From assembly GCA_021776115.1 (NCBI GenBank), contig JAJFGN010000001.1, forward strand, positions 1 through 64,000: DNA of 64,000 nucleotides, written 5' to 3'. The stretch's first letter is position 1. Each line of letters starts with the position of its first letter. The notes under the pieces were generated by a model. That model was not told where the DNA came from, did not search any database, and saw only the letters and a program-made list of their open reading frames with translations. Source of the stretch: Kiloniellaceae bacterium. GTDB lineage: Bacteria > Pseudomonadota > Alphaproteobacteria > Kiloniellales > J153. Shown here piece by piece: positions 51,121 to 61,022 of the stretch. A program made the position numbers and the translations under genes.

Positions 51121-53103
51121 ATGATCCAGGCATCACTCAGCGTTAAGAACCGCCTCATTGTCAGCTTTGGCGGCGCCGCGGCATTCACGGTGCTGGCCAG
51201 CGCCCTGGGTATAGCCGCGTTCGTTCAAAGCCGGGCCGCACTGGACCATATCACCCTGTCGCGCCTGCCTATGGTGACCACGGCGTACCAGATCGCCCAA
51301 CAGACAGAAGCCATTGCGGCGACGGCACCCACTCTCCTGGCCTCGACGGCGCAGACCCAGCATCTGTCCGTCGCGAACAGAATCTCGGATCAGCTAAATT
51401 GGCTTGGAGAGTTGGTGGCGCGCCTGGAAGGCAGCGGCGTCGAAGCCGTAGCCAACATCGAACGTAAGAAGGCTCTGCTCGTCGATACCTTCAAGACGCT
51501 CGACATCTTGGTTCAGTCGCGAATAGCCGCACAGATCGAGAGGCAAAATGCGACCCGTGCGCTCATGACCTCTTCCCGCGCCTTTCAAGATATGATCGAC
51601 GCGGCGCCCGCCGAGCTCAGCAAGAACTCGACTGTGGACGCGCACGACTTTCTGCCTGCGCACACCCTGGCCATGGTCCGGAATCTCAGCAAGGCCGTCC
51701 AGAACAGCCTACTCGCGGCGGCTAACGCCCCAACTCCCTTTGGCCTGAAGAAATCTCAGGACGAGTTTCAGGCGATTGCCAAGCAAGCCGAAACAGAGAT
51801 CGCTAACCTGCCCAAGGGCGTGGCCACACGCGCATCCAAGTCGTTTCAGGAGCTGAAGCTCTTTGGGTCCGGTGAGCAAAACCTGTTCCAACTTCGCGAA
51901 CGGGAGCTCAAGGCGGGCGCCGCCGCGGAGCGGATGGTTTACGCCTACAACCAGAACGGCAAGTCTCTGGTGTTCGCGGCGAATGTACTGATCCAGGCCG
52001 CGCAGGCAGATATCGACGAGGCCACGCAAACATCGCGCGCTAACTTGAAAATCTACGGTTGGATCCTCGCGGCGATCGCCGCTAGCTGTGTTCTTGGCGC
52101 GGCCATACTGGCTCTTCATACCAGCCGCAATATAGGCGGTAGACTGGTGGCGCTGCAGAAGAGCATGGCGGTCCACGCATCGGGCGGAACCCATGAAATC
52201 CCCTCCGGCGGTAACGATGAGATTACGCGCATGGCGGAGGCGCTAAAGGGCTTTATCTCTACCATTGAACAGCGCGAGGACGAGTTACGTCACGCGCGCG
52301 ACGCGCTAAAGCAAAAAGTCGTGGAGGTTCAGCTCAGCGAAAAAAAATTGCGCCAAGCCAAAGAAGAAGCCGAGCTATCGAACCGGGCAAAATCCGAGTT
52401 CTTGGCCAACATGAGCCACGAACTCCGCACGCCCCTCAACGCCATCATAGGTTTCTCGGAGTTGACCTGGACTCAAGCCTTCGGCCCCGTCGGAGATTTG
52501 AAATACGTCGATTACGCGAAGGACATAAACGATTCGGGCCAGCACCTGCTGCAGCTAATCAACGACATACTCGATTTGTCGAAGATCGAGGCCGGCAAAC
52601 TTGAGCTTTTTGAGGCGCCTGTCGATTTAGAAATAGTTGTTCGCTCCAGCATGATTCTAATCAAGGAAAGGGCCGAGTCGGGCAACCTGAAGATTGAGTC
52701 CCATGTGCCATCCGACCTGCCGACAATCTATGCCGACGAACTCAAAATGAAGCAGATCATACTCAATCTCCTGTCCAACGCCGTCAAATTTACCGAGCCT
52801 GGGGGAACCGTCGAACTGACCGTGGACGCGAACTTTGTGGACGGTCTGACGATTCGAGTAAGCGATACTGGGATCGGTATAGCTGAAGAGAATCTGCAGA
52901 AAATTGTAGCGCCTTTCGCTCAGGTCGACAGTACGCTAAGCCGAGCCTACGAAGGCACGGGATTAGGGCTCCCGCTGTCCAAGGCGCTGGCCGAAATGCA
53001 CGGTGGCGCCCTGGGGATAGAAAGCGAGATCGGCGTTGGAACCACGGTGACCGTCTGGTTCCCGGGCGAGCGGTTAGGCTGCCTCGACAACTCCGTGGCC
53101 TAG
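51121..53103 (+). CDS. Membrane sensor histidine kinase
   Basis: 660 aa. TM1 at about 14-36, a long helical periplasmic sensor (37-310; TorS/4-helix-bundle style), TM2 ([20 protein letters not shown]), a HAMP-like segment, a coiled coil ([21 protein letters not shown]), HisKA with [16 protein letters not shown], and HATPase_c with [32 protein letters not shown]. No receiver domain or adjacent response regulator, so it is an orphan kinase. Ligand unknown. Confidence 0.92.
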   Translation: MIQASLSVKNRLIVSFGGAAAFTVLASALGIAAFVQSRAALDHITLSRLPMVTTAYQIAQQTEAIAATAPTLLASTAQTQHLSVANRISDQLNWLGELVARLEGSGVEAVANIERKKALLVDTFKTLDILVQSRIAAQIERQNATRALMTSSRAFQDMIDAAPAELSKNSTVDAHDFLPAHTLAMVRNLSKAVQNSLLAAANAPTPFGLKKSQDEFQAIAKQAETEIANLPKGVATRASKSFQELKLFGSGEQNLFQLRERELKAGAAAERMVYAYNQNGKSLVFAANVLIQAAQADIDEATQTSRANLKIYGWILAAIAASCVLGAAILALHTSRNIGGRLVALQKSMAVHASGGTHEIPSGGNDEITRMAEALKGFISTIEQREDELRHARDALKQKVVEVQLSEKKLRQAKEEAELSNRAKSEFLANMSHELRTPLNAIIGFSELTWTQAFGPVGDLKYVDYAKDINDSGQHLLQLINDILDLSKIEAGKLELFEAPVDLEIVVRSSMILIKERAESGNLKIESHVPSDLPTIYADELKMKQIILNLLSNAVKFTEPGGTVELTVDANFVDGLTIRVSDTGIGIAEENLQKIVAPFAQVDSTLSRAYEGTGLGLPLSKALAEMHGGALGIESEIGVGTTVTVWFPGERLGCLDNSVA

Positions 53104-53234
53104 ACCAGGCTGTTCTCGCACGCCCTCCCCCCCCTGGCGGCGCGCCACCGAATTCTCTATATAGACTTGAGGCGATCCGGTTCGGATGGGAGCTTAGACT
53201 CCCATGGATTTGGGCCGCGATTTACACAAGAAGA

Positions 53235-54941
53235 ATGAGACTTGGTATAATGGCCATGGCCGGAACCTCGGGCAATCCCCGACTGGACAACACGCGCGAT
53301 ATCCGCGCGCCGCGCGGCGCCACGCTGACAGCCAAATCGTGGCTGACCGAGGCGCCGTTGCGCATGATCATGAACAACCTGGACGCCGAGGTCGCGGAGA
53401 ACCCGCATGAGTTGGTCGTCTACGGCGGCATCGGCCGGGCGGCGCGCGATTGGCGCTGCTTCGACGCGATCGTGGAAAGCCTAAAACAATTGGAGGGCGA
53501 CGAAACCCTGCTGGTGCAATCGGGCAAGCCGGTCGGCGTCTTCAAGACCCACGCGGATGCGCCGCGCGTCCTGATTGCCAACTCAAACCTGGTGCCGCAC
53601 TGGGCAACCTGGGAGCACTTCAACAAGCTCGATAAGGCCGGTCTGATGATGTACGGCCAGATGACCGCCGGGTCCTGGATCTACATCGGCAGCCAGGGCA
53701 TCGTGCAGGGTACCTACGAAACCTTCGTCGAGGCGGGACGCCAACATTACGGCGGCGACCTGGCCGGCAAGTGGATCCTGACCGGCGGCCTGGGCGGCAT
53801 GGGCGGGGCCCAGCCCCTGGCGGCAACCATGGCCGGCGCCTCCATGCTGGCCGTCGAGTGCCGGCCAAGCCGGATCGAGCGGCGGTTGGAGACCCGCTAC
53901 CTCGACCGCAAGGCGGATACTCTGGACGAGGCCCTGACGATTCTCGACCAGGCCAAGAAATCCGGAAACGCGGTTTCGGTCGGCCTATTGGGCAATGCCG
54001 CCGATGTCTTCCCCGAGCTGGTCAGGCGCGGCGTCAAGCCGGACATGGTGACCGACCAGACCAGCGCACACGATCCGCTGCACGGTTACCTGCCCCAGGG
54101 TTGGGACTTGGACAAGTGGGAACGCCTGCAGGAGAGCGATCCCGAGGCGGTCGTCAAGGCGGCCCGGGAATCGATGGCGGTTCAAGTTCGCGCCATGCTG
54201 GATTTCAAGGACATGGGCGTGCCGACTTTCGACTACGGCAACAATATCCGGCAGGAAGCGCTGAGCGTCGGAGTCGCACGGGCCTTCGATTTCCCAGGCT
54301 TCGTTCCCGCCTACATCCGGCCACTGTTTTGCCGTGGGGTTGGGCCGTTCCGTTGGGTCGCGCTCTCCGGCGATCCGGAAGACATCTACAAGACCGACGC
54401 CAAGGTCAAAGAGCTTGTTCCCGACGATCCACATCTGCACAACTGGCTCGACATGGCGCGCAAGCGGATTCAGTTCCAGGGTCTGCCCTCGCGGATCTGC
54501 TGGGTCGGCCTGGGCGGGCGGGCGCGCCTGGGACTCGCTTTCAACGAGATGGTCTCGAGCGGCGAAGTCTCGGCCCCCATCGTGATCGGGCGCGACCATT
54601 TGGACTCGGGTTCGGTCGCCAGTCCCAACCGCGAGACCGAGGGCATGATAGACGGCTCCGACGCGGTCTCCGACTGGCCGCTTCTGAATGCGCTATTGAA
54701 CACGGCCAGCGGCGCGACCTGGGTCTCGCTGCACCACGGTGGCGGGGTCGGTATGGGCTTCTCGCAACACGCCGGCATGGTCATCGTCTGCGACGGAACC
54801 CAAGACGCCGCGCGGCGCTTGGAGCGAGTGCTGACCAACGACCCCGCCACCGGCGTCATGCGCCACGCCGACGCCGGCTACGACATCGCGATTCGATGCG
54901 CCCGCGAGCAGGACCTGAACCTGCCGATGATCGGGAAATAA
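53235..54941 (+). CDS. hutU: Urocanate hydratase
   Basis: 568 aa. Converts urocanate to imidazolonepropionate using tightly bound NAD+. Landmarks: [125 protein letters not shown] 53250 is a possible alternative start. Followed by a bidirectional terminator. Confidence 0.97.
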   Translation: MRLGIMAMAGTSGNPRLDNTRDIRAPRGATLTAKSWLTEAPLRMIMNNLDAEVAENPHELVVYGGIGRAARDWRCFDAIVESLKQLEGDETLLVQSGKPVGVFKTHADAPRVLIANSNLVPHWATWEHFNKLDKAGLMMYGQMTAGSWIYIGSQGIVQGTYETFVEAGRQHYGGDLAGKWILTGGLGGMGGAQPLAATMAGASMLAVECRPSRIERRLETRYLDRKADTLDEALTILDQAKKSGNAVSVGLLGNAADVFPELVRRGVKPDMVTDQTSAHDPLHGYLPQGWDLDKWERLQESDPEAVVKAARESMAVQVRAMLDFKDMGVPTFDYGNNIRQEALSVGVARAFDFPGFVPAYIRPLFCRGVGPFRWVALSGDPEDIYKTDAKVKELVPDDPHLHNWLDMARKRIQFQGLPSRICWVGLGGRARLGLAFNEMVSSGEVSAPIVIGRDHLDSGSVASPNRETEGMIDGSDAVSDWPLLNALLNTASGATWVSLHHGGGVGMGFSQHAGMVIVCDGTQDAARRLERVLTNDPATGVMRHADAGYDIAIRCAREQDLNLPMIGK

Positions 54942-54952
54942 CCGGCGGACAG

Positions 54953-54990
54953 AAAAAAAGGCCGCGCCCTTTAAGGCACGACCCTTTTTG
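54953..54990. terminator. Bidirectional terminator between hutU and the convergent gene
   Basis: AAAAAAAGGCCGCGCC, six-base loop CTTTAA, GGCACGACCCTTTTT: an imperfect GC stem with A-run on one side and T-run on the other. Placed between the convergent genes hutU and 55042-55509. Confidence 0.65.
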
Positions 54991-55041
54991 GTTCTCGGCG
55001 CGCCGCTTTCTCAGGCAGTGCGCGGATCCCTCCGGCCTGCT

Positions 55042-55509
55042 CTACTGCTTGACCAGGGTGTACTTGAAGGTCTTGCCGGCGGTCACTTCGACCGGATGCT
55101 TGATCGTCTTACCCTTCATCTGGGCATGAACGACATACCACCCGGCGGGCAGCGTGAGCTCCGGTGTCGCCTCGGTCACTTCGGCGACCTGGTGGCGCTT
55201 GCCACTGGCGTCCTTGCCGTAGGTCATAACCCGCCAGCGGATCCGCTCGCGCATCGCCTTACCGCCAACCTCCGGGATCACGCGCAGGCGGATCGTCCCG
55301 ACCGGCATATTGGCGGTCTGGGAATTCATGTGACTCGCGATCTGAATGAGACGAGGATCCCGCGCAATGTAGTCGGATCTCTCGGCGGTCGCAGCGGACG
55401 AGGTGACGAAGTCGAACGCGCCTGCCTGTCCAGCCTGCGACGGCGCCGCAAACATTAGGAAACCTAAACCAGCGGCGGCGCGCAGGGAGATTTTCAATAC
55501 CCGCTTCAT
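55042..55509 (-). CDS. Secreted beta-sandwich-like protein of unknown function
   Basis: 155 aa with a signal peptide (KISLRAAAGLGFLMFAAPSQA). The mature part ends in an Ig-like/transthyretin-like pattern: RIRWRVMTYGKDASGKRHQVAEVTEATPELTLPAGWYVVHAQMKG region then HPVEVTAGKTFKYTLV. No known family recognised. Likely periplasmic. Confidence 0.75.
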   Translation of the reverse strand: MKRVLKISLRAAAGLGFLMFAAPSQAGQAGAFDFVTSSAATAERSDYIARDPRLIQIASHMNSQTANMPVGTIRLRVIPEVGGKAMRERIRWRVMTYGKDASGKRHQVAEVTEATPELTLPAGWYVVHAQMKGKTIKHPVEVTAGKTFKYTLVKQ

Positions 55510-55685
55510 CGCACAAGCCCCTCTTATTTGTTGAAGACAGTCGTACTATGCCAAGGAGCCTCTTTACAAGCAGTGAAATATACATCGAATCCGAAACAAT
55601 AGTCCGGTCGAATACAAATATGCGGAAATAACAGCGTTTTACTCTATCTGAGTGTTGTGCAAAATTTATGTCGAAGTTTATCTGG

Positions 55686-56405
55686 TCAGAGATCGCGCAG
55701 CACGGCGAGGCCGACCGGACCGCCTTCGAACTCCGCCATGGCGTCCAGAAGACAACCCCAGAGATAATCGGCCGAGGCGCTGTCGGCCAGGACGTGAAAA
55801 GCGGGAGTCTCGCCCTTGTCGTCACGCAGGATGGTACCGGTCATCTTGGCGAGCGAGGTCTGCGCGACCTGCCCGCCGGGAAAGGACTGAGGGCGCAGAT
55901 CGACAGCGCAGAGCTTGGCGAACATAGCCGAAGCCTGCGTGCCCATGACCAGAAACCAGGCATGGGTCTCATCGCGCGGTAAGGGAAAACCGCGCGGTGT
56001 TTTGGGTGGCAACGCCTCGCTATCCCAAGCTTGGTTTAGCTTGGCGGGCAGATCGCCCTGACCGGCCAGATCCCCTAGGATCATGATCTCACTCGGGGCG
56101 AGGCGCAGGGCGAGAGCGCCATCGGACTGACGCAGGGCACGGTTACTTTCGCCAGGCACATCGACGCCTTGCGCGCTCAACCATTCCACCGTGCCTTGGC
56201 CCTTGAAGCCGCTGCGCGGCAAGGGCGATAAGTCCGCCAAGCCCATGCGCCTCGCGGTTTGCACCTCCACCTCGGGGGCACCGAAGTCCTCTGCCACCGC
56301 GGCACCATTGATTTCAACGAAACGCGCACCGGCCTTTACCAGGGTCCGGTAGAGGAAGCTGCGGCGTGCGAAATGCTCTGGCTGGATCTGTTGCTCGGCG
56401 CTCAT
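55686..56405 (-). CDS. soxG: Sarcosine oxidase gamma subunit
   Basis: 239 aa, the last gene of soxBDAG, three bases after soxA. SoxG resembles the GcvT-like fold of the alpha subunit and stabilises the complex. Landmarks: LADLSPLPRSGFKGQGTVEWLSAQGVDVP and RLAPSEIMILGDLAG; SSA-type LCAVDLRPQSFPGGQVAQTSLAKM gives the family signature. No disruption is seen. Confidence 0.92.
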   Translation of the reverse strand: MSAEQQIQPEHFARRSFLYRTLVKAGARFVEINGAAVAEDFGAPEVEVQTARRMGLADLSPLPRSGFKGQGTVEWLSAQGVDVPGESNRALRQSDGALALRLAPSEIMILGDLAGQGDLPAKLNQAWDSEALPPKTPRGFPLPRDETHAWFLVMGTQASAMFAKLCAVDLRPQSFPGGQVAQTSLAKMTGTILRDDKGETPAFHVLADSASADYLWGCLLDAMAEFEGGPVGLAVLRDL

Positions 56406-56408
56406 GGA

Positions 56409-59324
56409 TCACATTTCCTGACGCGCGTTGTCTGGATCGTAGAACGGCAGCGGAACAACTTGAGCATCGATCATCGCGCCGTTGTCGAGCTTGACCTGGA
56501 AAGATCTGCCGGGCTCGGCATCCTCGGGGGGAATATAGGCCATGCCGACGGTCTTGCCGAGCGACGGCGAATGCGCGACCGAGGTGACAAAGCCCGCCAT
56601 CTCACCGCGCCGCAGCACCAAATTCGATTCGCTGGGTGCGGGGCCGCTCTCGACCGTGAAGCCAACCAGCTTGCGCGCCATGGGCCGGCGCGCGCGCAAC
56701 TCGACCGAACGGCCGCCGACAAAGAACGGCTTCTTCTTGGCGATCGCCCAGACCATGTCGACCTCGTGCGGGAAGGTCATGGCGTCGGTGTCTTGACCGA
56801 TGATGATGTGACCTTTTTCCAAGCGCAGGACGCGCTGGGCCTCGACCCCAAAGCGCCGAATAGCGGCCGCCTTACCCGCGGCCATCATGGCGTCCCACAA
56901 AGCCTCGCCATGACTGGCCGGGACATGCACCTCATAGCCTAGCTCGCCGACGAAACCGACCCGCAGGATGCGCGCCGGAATCCCGGCGACACGGCCCTCA
57001 CGCACGCCCATGTAGGGGAAAGCCTCGGCCGAGACGTCGACCCCTTCGGTCAACGCGGCCATGACCTCGCGCGATTTGGGTCCGGCGATATTGACGCCGG
57101 CGTAAGCGGCGGTAACGTTCGAGATATCCACGTCCAGGCGCCACTGCGCGTTCCACCACAACATGCTGCGGTAAATACGATCGACGCCGCCGGTTGTCGC
57201 GGTGACGTAGAAATGATCTTCACGCAAGCGGCAGGCGACGCCATCGTCGATGACCGTGCCGGCTTCGTTAGTCATGAGGACATAGCGCGCGCGGCCGACC
57301 GGCTGCTTGGCATAGGCGAAGGTGTAGACGCGGTTCAAAAACTCGGCCGCGTCAGGGCCACGGACCGCCAGCCCGCCCAGGGTCGAAACATCGATCAGGC
57401 CCAGGTTCTGACGCACCGCCGTGACCTCCTCGGCAATGGCCGCCTCGCGCCGCTCCTTTGGGCCATAGAAGGCCGGGCGCCACCAAAGACCCGCCGTCAT
57501 CATCTGCGCGCCCGCTTCCAGGTGGCGGTGATGCATGGCGGTCAGACGCTCCGGCTCGAAGCTGCGTCCGGATAGAACGCCCAGCGTCTCGGCGCTGAAG
57601 GGCGGTCGCGCCGTGGTCACGCCGGTCTCCGCCACGCTGCGCCCGGTGGCCTTGGCGATCAAGCGCGCCGTCGCCAGCGCCGAATGCCGGCCCTGACTGG
57701 GGCCCATGCCGACCGTCGAGAAACGCTTGACCAACTCCAACTCGCTGTAGCCATCGGCGGCCGCGTTCAAGATATCCTTGACCTGCAAGTCCTCGTCGAA
57801 ATCGACGAAGTCCTTGCCCTTGGGGTGGGGGAAAATTGGCCAGGGGAAGTTGACGCCAGCCGCGCCGCGCTCGCCGGACGCTGCGGGTTCCGCCCCGGCG
57901 TCTAGGCCGAGCGCAATCGCCGCACGCCATCCGGCCCGGCGGCCCTCGGCCACGACGGCATCCAGATCATGCGCGCCATCCACAGACCCGGCCAGCTGCA
58001 TCTGCGCAGGCTGCCCGGTGATCGAGAAAATGGCTTCGCTATCGTCATAGCCCAGGCGGGCACCGGCCTGGAGTGCGAGCTGATACGTCGGCGTGTAGCC
58101 GACGGACATGGCCAGTACATCGCAATCGATCCGCTCCGGCTGGCCCGCGACCGTGCCCGCTCCAACGATGCTGTCGATGACCACACCGGCAATCGAGCGG
58201 TTGCCTTGGCCCGCGCAAGCCTCGGTCACGGTATGCCCGCTCAGGAGCCGGACGCCGCGTTCCAAGAGCGCATTCATCGCGGGATCGTCGCCCGGCGCGG
58301 CACGCAGGTCGATCACCGCAGGAACCTCGACCCCGGCCTCCAAAAGATCGAGTGCGACCTGGTAACCGTGCGCGTTGCCGGTCATTACCACCGCGCCGCT
58401 TCCGGGACGCACGCCATAGAGGCGGATGAGCCGTTGCGCCGCGGAGCCAAGCATGACGCCCGGCAGATCGTTGTTGCGGAACTGCGCGGGTTGTTCGATG
58501 CACCCCGTCGCAAGCACGACCTCCTTGGCGCGCAGCTTGTAAAGGCGCTTGCCCCGGATGACCGGCAGCCAGTTGTCGGCGAACCAGCCGTTGCAGACCG
58601 CGTCGGTCATGACCTCGATGTTCGCCTCGGCCTCGACAGCGGCGATCAACTCGGTGCGCAACGCCTCGCCGCGTGTGCCCTCGAGGTCGAAACGGGCATA
58701 GCTCAAAGCCCCGCCCAGAACCGGATTTTCCTCGATCAGCCAGACCTTCGCCCCCGCACCCGCCGCACTCAGCGCCGCCGCCATGCCCGCCGGCCCGCCG
58801 CCGACCACGGCGACATCGCAAAATGCATAGGCCTTGTCGTGATAGCCGTGCGGCGTGTCCAGGCGCACTTTGCCGAGCCCGGCCGACTTGCGCACGATCG
58901 GCTCCCAGAATCGCTCATAGATTCGCCTCGGCCTGTACAACGCGCGGTAATAGAACCCGACCGGCATGAAGCGTGCGGCCAGGCTCATTGCGGCGCCCCG
59001 ATCGTGCTTCAGACTACCGCTGTAGTTCTGGCCCATGACCTCCAAACCCTCCGAGATCGGATGCCGGTCGGCCAGGATATTGGGCTCGTGCGGAAGCTGG
59101 ACCAGGGTGTTCGCATCCTGCCCCGCCATGGTGAGGATACCGCGCGGCCGGTGATACTTGAACGAGCGGGACAACACCTTCACGCCGTTCGCGGCCAGGG
59201 CACTGGCGATGGTATCGCCCTCGAAACCCCCATACGCCGTGCCCTCGAAGCTGAAGCTCACCGGCTTACCGCGGTCGACCAACAGGCCCGTGTCTCCAGG
59301 CAGGCGATGGGCGGTGCCGCTCAA
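56409..59324 (-). CDS. soxA: Sarcosine oxidase alpha subunit
   Basis: About 971 aa. N-terminal 2Fe-2S-like/oxidoreductase part (FSFEGTAYGGFEGDTIASALAANGVKV), FAD/NAD-binding AVVGGGPAGMAAALSAAGAGAKVWLIEENP, and a C-terminal GcvT-like folate domain (LIDVSTLGGLAVRGPDAAEFLNRVYTF...VLRLEKGHIIIGQDTD). It oxidises sarcosine to glycine, passing the methyl to tetrahydrofolate. I chose TTG 59324: it overlaps the soxD stop as TTGA and has GGGAG upstream; the frame runs 64 codons further as shadow. Confidence 0.94.
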   Translation of the reverse strand: MSGTAHRLPGDTGLLVDRGKPVSFSFEGTAYGGFEGDTIASALAANGVKVLSRSFKYHRPRGILTMAGQDANTLVQLPHEPNILADRHPISEGLEVMGQNYSGSLKHDRGAAMSLAARFMPVGFYYRALYRPRRIYERFWEPIVRKSAGLGKVRLDTPHGYHDKAYAFCDVAVVGGGPAGMAAALSAAGAGAKVWLIEENPVLGGALSYARFDLEGTRGEALRTELIAAVEAEANIEVMTDAVCNGWFADNWLPVIRGKRLYKLRAKEVVLATGCIEQPAQFRNNDLPGVMLGSAAQRLIRLYGVRPGSGAVVMTGNAHGYQVALDLLEAGVEVPAVIDLRAAPGDDPAMNALLERGVRLLSGHTVTEACAGQGNRSIAGVVIDSIVGAGTVAGQPERIDCDVLAMSVGYTPTYQLALQAGARLGYDDSEAIFSITGQPAQMQLAGSVDGAHDLDAVVAEGRRAGWRAAIALGLDAGAEPAASGERGAAGVNFPWPIFPHPKGKDFVDFDEDLQVKDILNAAADGYSELELVKRFSTVGMGPSQGRHSALATARLIAKATGRSVAETGVTTARPPFSAETLGVLSGRSFEPERLTAMHHRHLEAGAQMMTAGLWWRPAFYGPKERREAAIAEEVTAVRQNLGLIDVSTLGGLAVRGPDAAEFLNRVYTFAYAKQPVGRARYVLMTNEAGTVIDDGVACRLREDHFYVTATTGGVDRIYRSMLWWNAQWRLDVDISNVTAAYAGVNIAGPKSREVMAALTEGVDVSAEAFPYMGVREGRVAGIPARILRVGFVGELGYEVHVPASHGEALWDAMMAAGKAAAIRRFGVEAQRVLRLEKGHIIIGQDTDAMTFPHEVDMVWAIAKKKPFFVGGRSVELRARRPMARKLVGFTVESGPAPSESNLVLRRGEMAGFVTSVAHSPSLGKTVGMAYIPPEDAEPGRSFQVKLDNGAMIDAQVVPLPFYDPDNARQEM

Positions 59325-59623
59325 GCGCCCGCTCCCTCGTTCTTGGCTTTGAATTCGACCCGGTCCTTGAAGACCCCACCCGAGGGGTAGGTCCGCAGTA
59401 TCTCGTCGGTCACGGTATCGCGCTCGGCGATGAACCAATAACTGGTCGGCACGTGACACCACCACTCGCGCACGACCCCGGCCGTGTTGTTGGAGAACCA
59501 GATATGCTCCGCCCAAGCGGTGTCATCGACGGCATTCGGATCGGGCATCTCCGTGACCTCGCCCAAGCAGGCAAACTCCGAGATGTTACGCGGGCCATTG
59601 AGCGGGCAGGGCATGATCTTCAT
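59321..59623 (-). CDS. soxD: Sarcosine oxidase delta subunit, atypical zinc site
   Basis: 100 aa. KIMPCPLNGPRNISEFACLGEV...DPNAVDDTAWAEHIWFSNNTAGVVREWWCHVPTSYWFIAERDT. The Zn-binding ligands of classical SoxD (C6, C9, H59, C63) are only partly kept: C6 and one His remain, but C9 is Asn and the second distal Cys is Ser. This variant with NISEF occurs in other alphaproteobacteria and may mark a separate subtype. Start ATG 59623 sits 20 bases after soxB. Confidence 0.92.
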   Translation of the reverse strand: MKIMPCPLNGPRNISEFACLGEVTEMPDPNAVDDTAWAEHIWFSNNTAGVVREWWCHVPTSYWFIAERDTVTDEILRTYPSGGVFKDRVEFKAKNEGAGA

Positions 59624-59642
59624 CGAGCGGTGACTCTATTCG

Positions 59643-60881
59643 CTAGTGGCTTGCCGCCGTCGCGCCCATCTCGTTCACGAGATCGAAGGTCGCGAAGCGG
59701 TCCAGCCTGAACGGCTCAATCATGGCGGGGACTTTCTGTTTGGCCACGGTTTCGGCCATGTACTTGCCGGACACCGGAGTCGCCTTGAATCCCCAAGTGC
59801 CCCAGCCCGCGTCCAACCAGTAGTTCTTTAGCGGGCTCGCGCCCATGACCGGGCTGTAGTCGGGGGTCATGTCGGTCATGCCCGCCCACTGACGTAAGAG
59901 GCGGACCCCAGAGAGGAAGGGGAACATCTCCACGGCGTGCGCGATCAGGCTTTCCTTGAGATCGAGGGTCGAGCGCGTCGAATAGAGCTCGTAGGGGTCC
60001 GAGCCGCCGCCAATGACCAGCTCGCCGCGCCCGGTTTGCGACACATAGCAATGCAGCGCGGTCGAACTGACCAGGGGGTCGAGAAAGGGTTTGAGGGGCT
60101 GGGTCACCATGGCTTGTAACGGAAAGGTCCGAATCGGCAGGCGCAGGCCCGCCATCTTGGCGACCACCGACGACATGCCGGCGACCGCCTGAACCACCTG
60201 GCCGCACTTGATCGTGCCCCGGTTCGTCTCGACCGCTGTAATTGTCTCGCCGTCACGTTGGAAACCTGTCACCTCGGTACGCTGATGCAACTCGACACCC
60301 ATCTCCGCGGCCCGCGCGGCATAACCCCAAGCGACCGAATCGTGCCGCCCGGTGCCGCCGTCGCGATGCCAGAGGCCGGCCTGAATTGGATAGCGTTCGT
60401 GCTTCATGTTCAAGCTGGGCACGAGCTCGCGAATCTGCTCGCGGTCGATCATCTCGATACGTGTGCCGCACAGCTTGCCGACCTCCGCGCGCATGCGGAA
60501 GGTGCGCACGGTCGCGTCGGTGTGCGCCAGCGTCAGTTGCCCGCGCTGGGCGAACAGCATGTTGTAGCCGAGTTCGTTCGACAGGCCGGTGTATAGCTCG
60601 ACCGCTTCCTTGTAGAAACGTACCGATTCCGGCGTGATGTAGTTAGACCGAATCACGGCTGTGTTGCGCGCCGTATTTCCACCCCCCAGGTAGCCCTTCT
60701 CCAAGACCGCGACATTGCGGACGCCCCAGGTCTTGGCCAGGTAATAGGCGGTCGCCAAACCGTGCCCACCACCGCCGACGATCACCACATCGTAGGACGG
60801 CTTGAGGTCCTTTTGCGGCGGTATGTCTTGGCGCGCCGGATAACGGCGACTGAATCCGTATTTGAGGAGTCCCAGCGGCAT
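59643..60881 (-). CDS. soxB: Sarcosine oxidase beta subunit
   Basis: About 412 aa, first gene of the operon. DAO-type FAD fold: YDVVIVGGGGHGLATAYYLAK, and WHRDGGTGRHDSVAWGYAARA carries the His that binds FMN covalently in known SoxB. It holds the sarcosine oxidation site. ATG 60881 was chosen over a TTG at 60908. With soxDAG it forms the four-subunit enzyme. Confidence 0.94.
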   Translation of the reverse strand: MPLGLLKYGFSRRYPARQDIPPQKDLKPSYDVVIVGGGGHGLATAYYLAKTWGVRNVAVLEKGYLGGGNTARNTAVIRSNYITPESVRFYKEAVELYTGLSNELGYNMLFAQRGQLTLAHTDATVRTFRMRAEVGKLCGTRIEMIDREQIRELVPSLNMKHERYPIQAGLWHRDGGTGRHDSVAWGYAARAAEMGVELHQRTEVTGFQRDGETITAVETNRGTIKCGQVVQAVAGMSSVVAKMAGLRLPIRTFPLQAMVTQPLKPFLDPLVSSTALHCYVSQTGRGELVIGGGSDPYELYSTRSTLDLKESLIAHAVEMFPFLSGVRLLRQWAGMTDMTPDYSPVMGASPLKNYWLDAGWGTWGFKATPVSGKYMAETVAKQKVPAMIEPFRLDRFATFDLVNEMGATAASH

Positions 60882-61022
60882 GGTGCTGTGCAAGGTAAGG
60901 GGGCCCAAGCGGGCGACTGTTCGGCACTCGACACCTTCCGACTTGATCGCGTCAAGGGGGAATCTGGCCGCGACGCCAGCCTATACTTCCGAGAATGTCC
61001 GTATGAGCCCTGGACCGAGCTT

